Assembly: GCA_049999725.1 (NCBI GenBank)
Contig: JBNGIS010019957.1
Location: 1 to 29,436, forward strand
Direction of reading: 5' to 3'
DNA length: 29,436 bases
Source: Haplomitrium mnioides
Lineage: Eukaryota > Marchantiophyta > Haplomitriopsida > Calobryales
In this document: positions 1 to 8,566 of the stretch, piece by piece
How the letters are laid out: every line of letters begins with the position of its first letter
Position numbering within the stretch: the first letter of the stretch is position 1
Program-made: the position numbers and the translations under genes
Notes under the pieces: generated by a model
What the model saw: only the letters and a program-made list of their open reading frames with translations
Database searches by the model: none
Told to the model about the DNA's origin: nothing

Positions 1-30
1 TCATAGAAGTCCATGCTCGCATGGTTTTAA
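1..30. repeat. Palindromic repeat, single copy
   Basis: AGTCCATGCTCGCATGG contains CCATGC-TC-GCATGG (11-24). It is the same kind of palindrome as in the cluster at 1610-1960 and lies just upstream of the methyltransferase-like coding block. Confidence 0.5.
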
Positions 31-635
31 CATTTCAATGTTTTCGTTTTCTAATATTTTTGTTTTTATTTTTTTCATGGGGACAAAACTTTTAAGCGGC
101 AACTCGCAAAGAAACTTACTATAGCTGCGAAGGGGAGAAAGAAGTCTGGGGCCGAGGTAGCCCCCGAAGAACAAGACCAGCCTCCAACGTTGGTCTCTTA
201 CCCTCCTGCTTTCCTTCTCCACTGCCAGAAGGCCAGGGAGTGGAAAGCAATGCAACAAAGTGGGGCTGCATCTCTCACAACAGAAGGAGTTATGAGAGAT
301 GAGGAAGAAGATTTATTATCTTATGTGGACGGTCTCAACGTGGCGTTCTACCAAGTCCACGGGAAGGCTAATGCGAGGCAGTTGAAGGGCCTTATGAAAC
401 CTTGGTGTTTTACAGTGGCTATTGCTGACATTCCTTATGGTTATAACCTAAAGGAATGTAAGCATGATGATTCGGAGCCATTTTCAAAAGATGACATTTT
501 CGACATGGTATCATCTTTTGCGGCAATAACTACTTTGGAGTTTTGGTCGTTTGTTATTATACATTCTTCGCAACAATTTGGCATCGTGGAGGATGCCCTT
601 TTTGAAGTCTGCTATGCAATTGATCACGACATCTG

Positions 636-729
636 GTAAGTTTTTCTTTCATTTTTTTTATTTCTTTGTCTTTTATTTCTCTTGCATTTTTGTTACAATA
701 TTTGACATGGTTGTTTATCTTTTTGCAAG
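636..729 (+). other. Probable short intron in the methyltransferase-like gene
   Basis: Starts GTAAGTTTTT and ends TTTTTGCAAG, T-rich throughout, with stops in the frame of the preceding block. Methyltransferase-like coding sense resumes right after it (DKSNIHHPGG, then HEYWTVGYW). The phase is off by one base for this exact GT-AG pair. Confidence 0.5.
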
Positions 730-1123
730 GACAAAAGCAATATACATCATCCTGGTGGTCCCAGAATCGCACATGCCCACGAGTACTGGACGGTGGGCTA
801 CTGGTCAAAGGAGGGAAAGAGGAGCATGCGGCATTTCAACTTGCAAGCTTCTTCTGTAACCGGACTTCTTCGGCAACCAATGTGGAGTGTTTTTAGCTAT
901 CCTACAGTTTCTGCCAAGCTTAAATATCTAGGAGATGATGCTTCTTTGAATGTTTATCAGAAACCGCAGGCTTTGTATAACTTTTTTATTGACCATCTCT
1001 CAATAGAGCAAGATTGGGTCCTTGATCTTTGCTCTAGGTCTGACATAGGCCTTGTCTATGCTCTTAAGCTGATGCAAAATTGCATCGTCGTGGAATATGA
1101 TAGACGTCAGTCTATCTATATTC

Positions 1124-1223
1124 NNNNNNNNNNNNNNNNNNNNNNNNNNNNNNNNNNNNNNNNNNNNNNNNNNNNNNNNNNNNNNNNNNNNNNNNNNNNN
1201 NNNNNNNNNNNNNNNNNNNNNNN
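1124..1223. other. Assembly gap (100 N)
   Basis: Exactly 100 N, a conventional placeholder whose true length is unknown. It falls inside the methyltransferase-like reading frame just after motif I, so the link between that motif and the C-terminal tail is not proven. Confidence 0.95.
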
Positions 1224-1380
1224 CCATAAGGAACCTGTTCCTCCTAGTACTGCAAGTGTTTTTGGTGACTTTGTAGTGATATCGAGGACTGGAAAGTCTC
1301 CTCAAGATTCTCTAGCGGTTGCAGATGCTCAGCCAGTAGATTTAGATGAGACAGTTCATCTAGAAGAGGAGAGAGTGTGA

Positions 1381-1609
1381 GGACATGTTTGTACAATTTG
1401 CAACAATAATAAAATTTATTTTTTTCCAAATCTTTTTTTGCAAAAGTTTCATCTTGTTGCTCTTTCAATCTACTACAAGTCTTTTCATCAAGATTCGATT
1501 TATTTCCCCTAAAAATAAGTTGACCCTTTTGATAGTCCAAGAATGGTTTGAACTCAATTTCTAATGTAAGAATAATTTGGAGTCTTTGCACATTGTTTAG
1601 TGTCTTCGC
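1381..1609. other. AT-rich 3' flank of the methyltransferase-like gene
   Basis: No coding sense seen. AATAAT/AATAAAAT at about 1403-1412 could serve as a polyadenylation signal just downstream of the TGA. The minus-strand open frame across this stretch is low-complexity and looks fortuitous. Confidence 0.35.
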
Positions 1610-1960
1610 GCATTAAGGCTTTGTAGTTCTTGTTCGGTTTCCCTACGTGCTTAAGTTGTACGGTTGTTGTTCAGAGTCCTTGCACCCGTTGGTCAAAGGG
1701 TTCTTGTTCAATGTCTATGCTTGCATAGGCTAAAGGGTTCTTCTTTAGATGCTTGGCGTGTTTTGGTTGTAGGATTCTAGTTGAAAGTCCATGCATGCAT
1801 GGCTTCATTGTTCTTGTTCAGAGTCAAAGCACGTAGAGGATTTAGGATTCTTGTTCGGAGTCTATACGTGCATAAGCTTTACGGTTCTGGTTTGGAGTCT
1901 ATGCTTGAATAGACTTTGTTGGCTATGATGCTCAAAGTCAGGTTTAAAGTCCTTACCCTA
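1610..1960. repeat. Cluster of tandem palindrome-bearing repeats downstream of the methyltransferase-like gene
   Basis: About six or seven degenerate units of roughly 40-60 bp, each built as GGTTCTTGTTCAGAGTC, then a palindrome, then a T-rich link. Clear palindromes are CTATGC-TT-GCATAG (1715-1728) and CCATGCATGCATGG (1789-1802). Partial ones are CTATACGTGCATAAG (about 1862) and GTCTATGCTTGAATAGAC (about 1898-1915). The outer arm bases differ between units yet stay complementary. No protein-coding sense. Confidence 0.65.
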
Positions 1961-2319
1961 ATAGACATTTACGTTTTCTTGTACTTTTTTTCTATCGAAA
2001 GATATATATTTTATTTCCTTTTTGTTGAATTTAATTTATTTACAATAGTGTCAAGTTTTTTCAAAATATTTTAATAACCAAAATGTTTGTTTTTTAAGTT
2101 TTATTTCTAAAAAAAATATTTGAAATATAATCTAAATGAAAAATATACATTTTTTGTTCATAAAAAACAATTTTTTTTTGAAAAGAAGATTTTAGTCTTA
2201 AATTTGATGTTTTTGAATGACAAATCTTCGAGAAAAAATTTTTGACTACTAAGTGAAATAGGAACTCAGTAGCGATTCCTGGTTCAAAGTAGCGGTTGTT
2301 TCTGGTGTTATTTTCATTA
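1961..2319. other. AT-rich spacer ending in a sequence shared with the right-hand minisatellite start
   Basis: Mostly A/T runs with no coding sense. The last part (about 2281-2318, TTCAAAGTAGCGGTTGTTT and on) matches 25331-25368 (TTCAAAGTAGTGGTTGTTT and on) at about three quarters of positions without gaps. There it opens the long minisatellite. On the left the match stops at about 2319, where C-rich, unrelated sequence begins. Confidence 0.5.
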
Positions 2320-2329
2320 TATAACAAAA

Positions 2330-3690
2330 CATACATACAACATATAACATATGAGAGAGGCAAGGTAGTTGAAAGCAAAATACATAACATAGGATTGAAG
2401 AGGAATACATTTATCTTTATAGACTTTGTGCCACCCTTTATTAAAAGTATCCCTGACAATACAATGAGGTTTTCCAATGATACCAAACTATCTAACTTCC
2501 ATACTTCAAAATCCTGTCACCATACGCCTCTACCTACACCCATTGGTGTCCCTCGTGCGGTCTTCACCTTGTGGAGTCAACACAAAGCTTTGGACCCTCC
2601 AGCCTCATCATGTATGGTAATGACAAGCTACCACAACTCCCTGCTGGTGTCATTAGTTCTCGATAGCAGGTTTTGATCGTCGATCTTCATGCTGAGTTTT
2701 TGCCACTCTCCGGAGGTAACGGGAAAACTCAGCCATGATGATGCCTTGCACTTCACCAACCTTCCTCTCCAACTTCAACAACAAACAACAATTGAATGAA
2801 TACTCTGCCCCCAGCTACAGGGAAGGGTCAAACCCCTTTACTTGGGCTGGACACCCTTTCTTGATTCTGGATCTCCCTACAGCCTACAATAAACTCACGT
2901 ATGCAACCCTGGCCGATTTCTCTCTCTTCTTTAGTTTTTTTCTGATCTCCATTTCTAACCAGACCTGCAACAAACGCACTCACGCCTATAACAAAATACT
3001 CCACAATCCCAACCTTCTTCTTACCCTTGCTGGTTGCAGAACAGAGTCTTCAACTTTGTTGTTTGCTCTATCTCCTCTTTTCATCTCAACACTAGGCTTG
3101 ACAGATTTTGTGCTATGCAAAATTCTTGCCCATGCCACTCTTGATCGAACAATTAGACAAATTTATTGTACTGATTGACTTCCAGAACTTCCACCTCTTC
3201 AATAGGCTTCAAACTTGCAAAGGTTCTTTCCTCTTTCCCTCTTCTTCATTGACACATTCAACAATCTCAATTCCTTCTTCACTAATGTGATCCTGCTGAT
3301 CTGAGACAGACCACAGCTCTTGCTCCCACATTGGCACAATGACCAAGTCTGATGCAGCAAACAAAAAGGGTCCATGGACTTCTGCTTTGGAGAAACCCTT
3401 CAATTCAGAATTCTAGNNNNNNNNNNNNNNNNNNNNNNNNNNNNNNNNNNNNNNNNNNNNNNNNNNNNNNNNNNNNNNNNNNNNNNNNNNNNNNNNNNNN
3501 NNNNNNNNNNNNNNNNTTCCTCTTCGAATTTCTTGTTGCATTAGATTTCTTTGTGAGTGATCTCTGCATCAAATTCGTATGCTGAGATCTCCACCTTCTA
3601 ATTTGCTGATTTGCTGTAATTACTCCATGTTGTCCTTCATAAAACCTTTTGCTGTGAAAAATCTGCAGCTCGACATCTTCCTTACTTCAC
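2330..3690. other. Unassigned part of the fragment mosaic
   Basis: Contains the second assembly gap. The minus strand at 3209-3403 has an open stretch with a glutamate-rich end (EEGIEIVECVNEEEGKRK) that I do not recognise. Another short minus-strand piece near 2940-3030 reads GKKKVGIVEYFVIGV. No family can be named. Confidence 0.3.
3417..3516. other. Assembly gap (100 N)
   Basis: Exactly 100 N inside the gene-fragment mosaic; true length unknown. Confidence 0.95.
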
Positions 3691-3699
3691 ATGTACTAT

Positions 3700-3900
3700 G
3701 TCGACTCCTGTAATACTCTGTAAATAAAGGAAATATCCATGGCTGTAACAACTGTTTTGAGCGAGCATACTCAGTGTATGCCACAACATCACAAATCACG
3801 TTCTCCAAAATGATTTTCAACATTTATCTCCTCCTCACACTCAATGACTCATGCGAAACCAGAATTCCAGCACCTCTTCTTAGTGTCTTGACTGTTGCCC
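3700..3900 (-). pseudogene. Histone H4 fragment
   Basis: The minus-strand frame at 3823-3755 reads LKIILENVICDVVAYTEYA. This closely matches the H4 histone-fold segment (LKIFLENVIRDAVTYTEHA), then continues after a one-frame shift as KTVVTAMDISF against KTVTAMDVVY. A weaker match to the preceding H4 segment extends to about 3897. Canonical H4 is 103 residues; only about the C-terminal half is here, with a frameshift, an extra codon in KTV-TAMD and a lost arginine (VIRD to VICD, as a CpG C-to-T change would give). H4 packages DNA in the nucleosome; this copy cannot. It sits downstream, in the minus sense, of the Sec14-like and uL4 pieces. Confidence 0.75.
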
Positions 3901-4001
3901 TTTGATAAGACTTTCTCCATGCTTTCAATTTTCAGATCTGCCTTGTACTATACTATGTATGCATCTGAATTGACCTGTCTCCATAGTGTTGATCCTAAAA
4001 C

Positions 4002-4265
4002 ACGTAGATATCTCCATTGGCTAACATGTATCTTTAAGAATGTAGTAGAACTAACCATTACTAAATACAACACCTTAAATACGTAGATATGTCCATTGGC
4101 TAACCTGTATCTGCAAGAATGTAGCAGAACTAACCATCACTAGATACAACAGTGTTTAATACACCGTAGAAATTGTCAACAATATTCAAGTCACTAAATA
4201 CATCAAAGTTTACTACGCTGTACATCAAAGTTTACTGCAGTGTAGAAATTGTCATCAGTATTCAG
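4002..4265. repeat. Short tandem duplications
   Basis: A 79-bp unit starting ACGTAGATATCTCCATTGGC at 4002 repeats at 4081 with about ten differences. Next to it, GTAGAAATTGTCA-CA-TATTCA occurs at about 4166 and 4241, and ACATCAAAGTTTACT occurs twice between 4199 and 4235. This lies between the Sec14-like and H4 fragments with no coding sense. Confidence 0.7.
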
Positions 4266-4365
4266 AAAAATGCAAATAGATCAGCATCTCCACACCATTA
4301 GTTTTCATCTGCAGCGCATAAAATCCCTTGTAGTGCATCCACAAATTTGCTCCAAGTCTTCTACT

Positions 4366-4450
4366 GCTCCAAGTCACATGACCAACACTGATCTCCCAAA
4401 CTTATCCACAAAATTAGCCTTATAGACTTTTCCAATTTCAGATTCTGCAG
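4366..4450 (-). pseudogene. Possible Sec14/CRAL-TRIO domain fragment
   Basis: The minus strand reads AESEIGKVYKANFVDKFGRS, then VLVM, a stop and LG. This resembles the early CRAL-TRIO segment of plant Sec14-like lipid-transfer proteins (GK-Y-A-F-D--GR-VLV--PG). Only about 27 residues are present, so chance similarity cannot be excluded. The arrangement, a short piece fused to other gene fragments in the same orientation, fits the mosaic. Confidence 0.4.
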
Positions 4451-4630
4451 CTACTTCCTCCCATCAAATTTCTGTAGGCTTATATGTTGCTCTCTAGTGT
4501 GGTGCCTTGCGTAACATGTTCTTTGCTTTCTTGACACTCCTGGTTTCGAGCACACAAATACCGTATAACACATGAATCTGTACCAAATAGGAAGCTCTTC
4601 GTGATACAGGTTGATGGCAGTTCTCAGCGC

Positions 4631-5083
4631 CTTTACCTTTTGCACATCCTCAAAAGCACCGATTTTCTTGAGCACTTTCATAGCTGCTGAAGTCTTCTCA
4701 ATGCTCTCGATGGAATCATTGAGAATGAGTGGAGCTTCTGACATCTTTTTTATCATATGACCTCTAGCTTCTGACACCTTTTTTATCCTATGACCTCTAG
4801 CAAGAACCAGAGTAGGAATAGCAGACGTAACCAAGGCAAACACAGAGACATACCATTTCTGGTTGATATTCACCTTTTGATGCCATCAATGCCAAATCTT
4901 GGTAGGAGCAAACATGCGTCCACCTTGACACATATTTCTAAAAGCTCTCTGCACAACTCAATGCATTCCACCACCAGGGACTTTGGGAATACAAGACACA
5001 ACATGTCCGGTACCCCATGATTCAGTGGAAGTTTGATGTCTTGCCTTCTTGCTCACAGCATATGGCTGCCTCTTGCTCAACTA
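4631..5083 (-). pseudogene. Ribosomal protein uL4 (RPL4) fragment
   Basis: About 150 codons in one uninterrupted minus frame match the cytosolic 60S protein uL4. It begins [17 protein letters not shown], then [59 protein letters not shown], and ends near KKIGAFEDVQKVK. It covers roughly residues 40-190 of a protein of about 400 residues. Two stops interrupt it, both where uL4 has arginine (after PGGGMH and after TKIWH), as expected from CGA to TGA. Several other arginines have become W or Q. An 11-residue in-frame duplication repeats ARGHxIKKxSE. No introns lie within the piece. After KVK the match ends abruptly, while an open frame runs on to 4451 into unrelated sequence. Confidence 0.85.
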
Positions 5084-5089
5084 GAAGAT

Positions 5090-6190
5090 TTCTTGCAAAT
5101 CCATTTGTTCCCATCTTGCTGTGAAAATAAATTTGATACCTTCAAAAGTGATGTCAATCAAATTGTTGTTATTTGATGATTGATCCAATGATATAATCTT
5201 GCCCTCCTATCGATTTGATCAAGTACTTCTGAATTGGTTGCTCCACAAGATCAACTCGACGGAGTGACTCCTTAACAGAAGACCAGCGCTATAGTCCTTC
5301 CACTCATCGAATGCTTGATGTTCTTGAATATGCAGCCGCTCTGTCTCAACCTTACCTCATTGCTTTTGAAAAAAGATCGTTGTACCAAAGAGATACTTCC
5401 TCAAACAAAAGATCTCCAGCATTGCTACTCAAATTTGCAGCCTTTACAAAATAGCTGCTCTCACTACCTTCCTACATAGCTCTTCACGCCCACATCGACA
5501 CCTCACATGCCTTCGTCCTGTCTGACGGACCGTCGTTCAATTCTTTCATTCTGTCCCCATTTTCTTTTGCATCTACTTAACGCAGCCGCTTTGCACAAAC
5601 TACAGCCTCACACCTTTCCTTACCTACTTGTACTACCTGTTGTCTTCTCCTTTGACCTTCAACTTCAACAATTGAAACCGAAACCCCATATTGTAGACAT
5701 TGGAGCCTATTAACATCAGAAAAATTGAAAAACTTTTGAACTGTGGTACTATGCCTTGTTACCGAATCCATCATATGCACATAATCTTGAATCCTAGTGT
5801 AGTGCTCAGGTTGTAGCAACGCACAACTTTTCCATGAAAAGCTCAAATGGTCATAAGGCCAAACCAAGTGGCTACTTGTATAGTGCAAGTTTTCAGTCAA
5901 CATTCCTTTGATTCACTTCCATTTGTAATCCAGTGAAATATGCAACATGTTCCTTAGAAGTGCCATTATTTTTCTTAGAAGGCTTCCCAACAATGTATGC
6001 ATCACTGCTCTTAGAGTGTGTTCCACCAAATGCAAACAGCTCTTCAAGATTGTCACATAAAATTGCCCTGACGGGTGTCCAAATCACTGAAGCTCCACCA
6101 AGTGTCCATCACTCTCCTGCCACTAATTCTTTCACTCCTTTTGCACACTCATCTCTCTCCTCCCACACATTCTTCCAGGAATCATCATCG
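5090..6190. other. Unassigned part of the fragment mosaic between uL4 and PYL
   Basis: The minus strand has several open stretches (5893-6087 and 5577-5903). One contains HYTRIQDYVHMMDSV, faintly like the DUF247 plant family (YV-LMD-L), too weak to name. Near 5220-5280 it reads ESLRRVDLVEQPIQKYL, unassigned. No plus-strand gene is credible here. Confidence 0.3.
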
Positions 6191-6198
6191 CCAAGAAC

Positions 6199-6460
6199 AT
6201 CATCGAGCATTTCCAAATGTTTTATATTGTTCGTAGCAGGGATACCTGAGACCAACCGTACTTCCCTCACACTCCCCACATTGCCATCACCTAACAGCAC
6301 AGAATAGCTTTGCAAAAATGCTTATATGACTGAGGCTGATCAAATTGGCAAACAATAGGCCATACGACTTCCACCGACGCTTGAATTTCTTTAGACAAAA
6401 TGGTAGTCCACTAATGGGGCAACATATCTTGCTTGTCATATTGCCTCACTAGCTCTTTCT
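6199..6460 (-). pseudogene. PYR/PYL abscisic-acid receptor fragment
   Basis: The minus strand first reads ELVRQYDKQDMLPH, a stop, then [20 protein letters not shown] and QSYKHF. After a one-base frameshift near 6300 it continues [20 protein letters not shown] and then HLEMLDD. These match successive conserved PYL segments: the first strand with VWxxVRRFDxPQxYKxF, GDGxVGSxREVRxVSG, the gate loop SGLPA (here SGIPA, 6235-6249), and LEILDDE. PYLs are soluble START-fold ABA receptors that inhibit PP2C phosphatases. After LEMLDD the homology stops and unrelated sequence follows ([10 protein letters not shown]), so the latch loop, helix 4 and the rest are missing. The RRF to CQF change fits CpG decay of two arginine codons. 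It is non-functional. Confidence 0.8.
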
Positions 6461-6639
6461 CCACTGCCATTAACTTCCCGACTTCCACACCAAGCCACTC
6501 CTCCCTTGAACCACGAATCTTTCCGCCGCCTCCCGTATCGCTTGAACGTTCTCCAATTTTAGGGTTTTCTAACCAGCTGCAGTGACCCTATTCTCCCTTA
6601 TAGATCCATACAATTCAAAATATTTTTAACCTCCACCCA

Positions 6640-6760
6640 GCTCTTCTTGATCCGCGCACACTGCCTTATCTTGAATCTTGCCCTCAAATCCTTGATATTG
6701 CATGCTCCTTTGAATTTTCAACACAAATTCACGAGCCTTCATTGTCCTCAATTGCTTTGA
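6640..6760 (-). other. Unassigned open piece upstream (minus sense) of PYL
   Basis: The minus strand reads MKAREFVLKIQRSMQYQGFE and on to about EELGG. Between it and the PYL piece is NVQAIREAAERFVVQGR. Both have protein-like composition but I recognise neither. They may be further captured exons. Confidence 0.25.
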
Positions 6761-6864
6761 CCTTTTGTGTTCTGTTCTGACCTAACATAGAGTTATCAAC
6801 CAAATGTCAATAAGACAAAGCCAGCCATATGTCAAAATGGGCAATGCTCCAAAGAGGATGCACC

Positions 6865-8399
6865 AGAGCGCACTCCGAGCACTCTAGGTTGATGCTCCCA
6901 CACATGGAATTGCAGAGATGACCCCAAGATCCCCCTTGGCAGTCTCTCCCAATTTCTCAACAAAACAGATCCTCTTCAAATATCGTGTATCGATCCACCT
7001 CCGCCATAGGTCCACCCACAAGGATGAGTTCACATGGATTGCCAGAGCCTCTAGAGCTCCTCACTCAGCGAAGTCCACAGGATCCCTCAGACACCTCTGA
7101 ATTGCCACGTGTCAAGGCTGACTTTCTTCCGTGGCCGCCATCCGACACCATTTTCAACAGGGAAGGTGGATCGTCGTGCTGACTTCCGTCTATGGTTGAC
7201 CCCTCTCTGACCCGGAGGATCCAACAGGCTCTGTAGGGGCGTCACGTAATCTGAAGCCGTGCCATCCGATGCCATTTTCAAAGGAAAAGGCTGATCGACG
7301 TACTGACATATTTCCATGGTTGAACTCCCTCTAACCCGAAGGATCCAACGGGCTTTGTCGAAGCGCCACATAATCCAAAGTTGCACCGTGTGGCATATTT
7401 TTCAAAGAGGAAGCCTGACTGACGTGCTGACCTCGTTCCGTAGAATTCAACAGGCTTCTCCGAGTTGCCACGTGTCTGTTGACTCTCCCAAACACTTGTG
7501 AGGATGCCACATAATCCGAGGGAGTGCCGTCCGATGTCGTTTTCAAAGGGAAAGCTTGACCATCGCATTGACTTGGTTTCGAAAAAGACTGCAGACATCT
7601 TGAGACTGCCACATTTTTGCAAAGTCCTGCGAATCTCTTGTGCCAGCCACGTCTCCGCTGAAGCCCTCGGAACTCTGGGCCCGCTACGCCGCTGCTAAGT
7701 CCCCTGGACACCCTAGGCCCGCCACGCTTCTATCGAATCTTGCGGAGCCCTGCAAAGACGCCACGTTTCCGTGGAATCTTCCGGAGCTCTACGAAGATGC
7801 CACGTTTCCGCAGGATCTTTCGGAGCTATGCAAAGATGCCACGTTTCCGTTAAGAGTCATGGACAAGGAAGGAAGGGGTCATGGACCCCAGTAGAACCCG
7901 TTTAGCACCTGAGGGATCGGAGCATCCCCCGATCCTTGGCCCATTCGTTGCTCACGAAGGCTTTGACCCCTCCTATCTCTTTTTGATCTCTACCTCTGGT
8001 GCACGCATCTGGGAGCTTGCTCTACGGCTTTTCCTTGTTCGCGGGCTCTCTCACCCGCTGGCTCTTCTTCGATCTCCACCCCGCAGCTTTTGAGCCTCCC
8101 CCTATGACCCTTGTTCCTTTATGCTAGGGCCTGATTACTGCCTCCCGATGATACTTAGACCATTTTTTGCTTCTGTCAAATTTTAGTGGTGCTACTTGCT
8201 TGCTAGCTACCACCGCTCCCTTCTCTCCTTCCGAAGCGATCCTATTCCACTCATCGGATCCATGCAATCCGCTCATACTCACTGGTTGGAGTCGATCCAC
8301 TGCTTCCGAGGTACTTTAGCACTTACAAGAGGGAAATTGCACCAATGCTACTTCCGATTTTCTGAATCCTTTCTTAGTGCTCCATATCACTGGCTGGCA
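6865..8399 (-). repeat. 3' LTR, truncated and internally deleted
   Basis: Aligns with 15036-17201. It begins (minus sense) TGCCAGCCAGTGA at 8399, directly after the polypurine tract. Compared with the 5' LTR it lacks about 626 bp (15236-15861 of the other copy; breakpoint near 7070) and the terminal ~960 bp (equivalent of 14077-15035). Sequence identity over readable parts is high but with several percent substitutions, so the insertion is old. It contains four degenerate ~115-165-bp units around TCCGACGCCGTTTTCAAA and three 39-bp units starting CCACGTTTCC at 7761, 7800 and 7839. Confidence 0.85.
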
Positions 8400-8402
8400 T
8401 AA

Positions 8403-8412
8403 CTTCCCCTTC
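8403..8412 (-). other. Polypurine tract
   Basis: The minus strand reads GAAGGGGAAG, 3 nt before the 3' LTR start (TGCCAGCC, 8399). Purine-rich and correctly placed for plus-strand priming. Confidence 0.75.
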
Positions 8413-8566
8413 AAGTGTGAAGCGACCCCGCAAACACCCTTCCTCGTTCATCGGTTCTGCTGGTTGCCTCCTCCGTAGTGGTCAGTACTTGGCTACTCCC
8501 ACGTTGCTGAAGTGCAATTCCTCAAACACCCACGCACACTCACACACCCAACACTTGCACACATAC

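Larger units (their letters stand above)
97..1380 (+). pseudogene. Beta-class DNA N4/N6 amino-methyltransferase-like gene, 3' part, probably inactive
   Basis: Two open blocks (about 97-635 and 730-1123), then a 100-N gap and a C-terminal tail ending in TGA at 1378-1380. Block 1 carries ADIPYG, with D at 427-429. It matches motif IV (D/N/S-P-P-Y) of amino-methyltransferases that methylate adenine N6 or cytosine N4, with the first P replaced by I. Block 2 ends in LDLCSRSDIG (1021-1050), then ALKLMQNCIVVEYDRRQ. This resembles the SAM-binding motif I of the PF01555 type (LDxFxGxGxT...GRxxxxxE), but the glycines are lost. Motif IV before motif I is the beta-class order. A short intron is likely (GT at 636, AG at 728-729, 94 bp), but that pair leaves block 2 one base out of phase, so either an indel or another splice site is involved. 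The tail is acidic (DLDETVHLEEERV). Family recognition is fairly firm. Loss of function is inferred from the motif decay. The 5' end lies outside the window or upstream of an acceptor near 96. Confidence 0.62.
2320..6864 (-). other. Mosaic of decayed, intronless gene fragments, all on the minus strand
   Basis: Base composition changes from the AT-rich background to C-rich on the plus strand. At least three recognisable cellular gene fragments (PYL, uL4, histone H4), and probably a fourth (Sec14/CRAL-TRIO), lie head-to-tail in one orientation and are joined directly to unassigned sequence. None keeps introns in the part present. Same-strand fusion of unrelated gene pieces is typical of transduplicating elements (Pack-type DNA transposons, Helitrons) or of chimeric retrocopies. 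I found no convincing terminal inverted repeat, Helitron end, poly-A tail or target duplication, so the carrier is unidentified. The high-coordinate end is cut by the truncated gypsy LTR at 6865. A stretch of 17202-17370 with an open minus frame may be its continuation. Confidence 0.55.

Noticed and set aside
1-258. Minus-strand open frame at the window start
   Set aside because: Antisense to the methyltransferase-like coding block (KKLTIAAKGRKKSG and following), which has better coding character.
4451-4873. A 140-codon minus-strand open frame as an intact gene
   Set aside because: Its N-terminal half is the middle of uL4 in the same frame as the upstream, stop-containing part; the rest is unrelated sequence. 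It is a fragment fusion.
5577-5903. DUF247 gene fragment
   Set aside because: Only about 15 residues look similar and the surrounding sequence does not follow the family; left as unassigned.
6854-6864. Target-site duplication for the gypsy element on the left
   Set aside because: No match to TGTTG (17202-17206) near 6865, as expected if the 3' LTR end was deleted.
2320-6864. Helitron or TIR transposon as the carrier of the fragment mosaic
   Set aside because: I found no CTRR end with hairpin, no inverted termini and no duplication at either side, and the right edge is confounded by the gypsy truncation.
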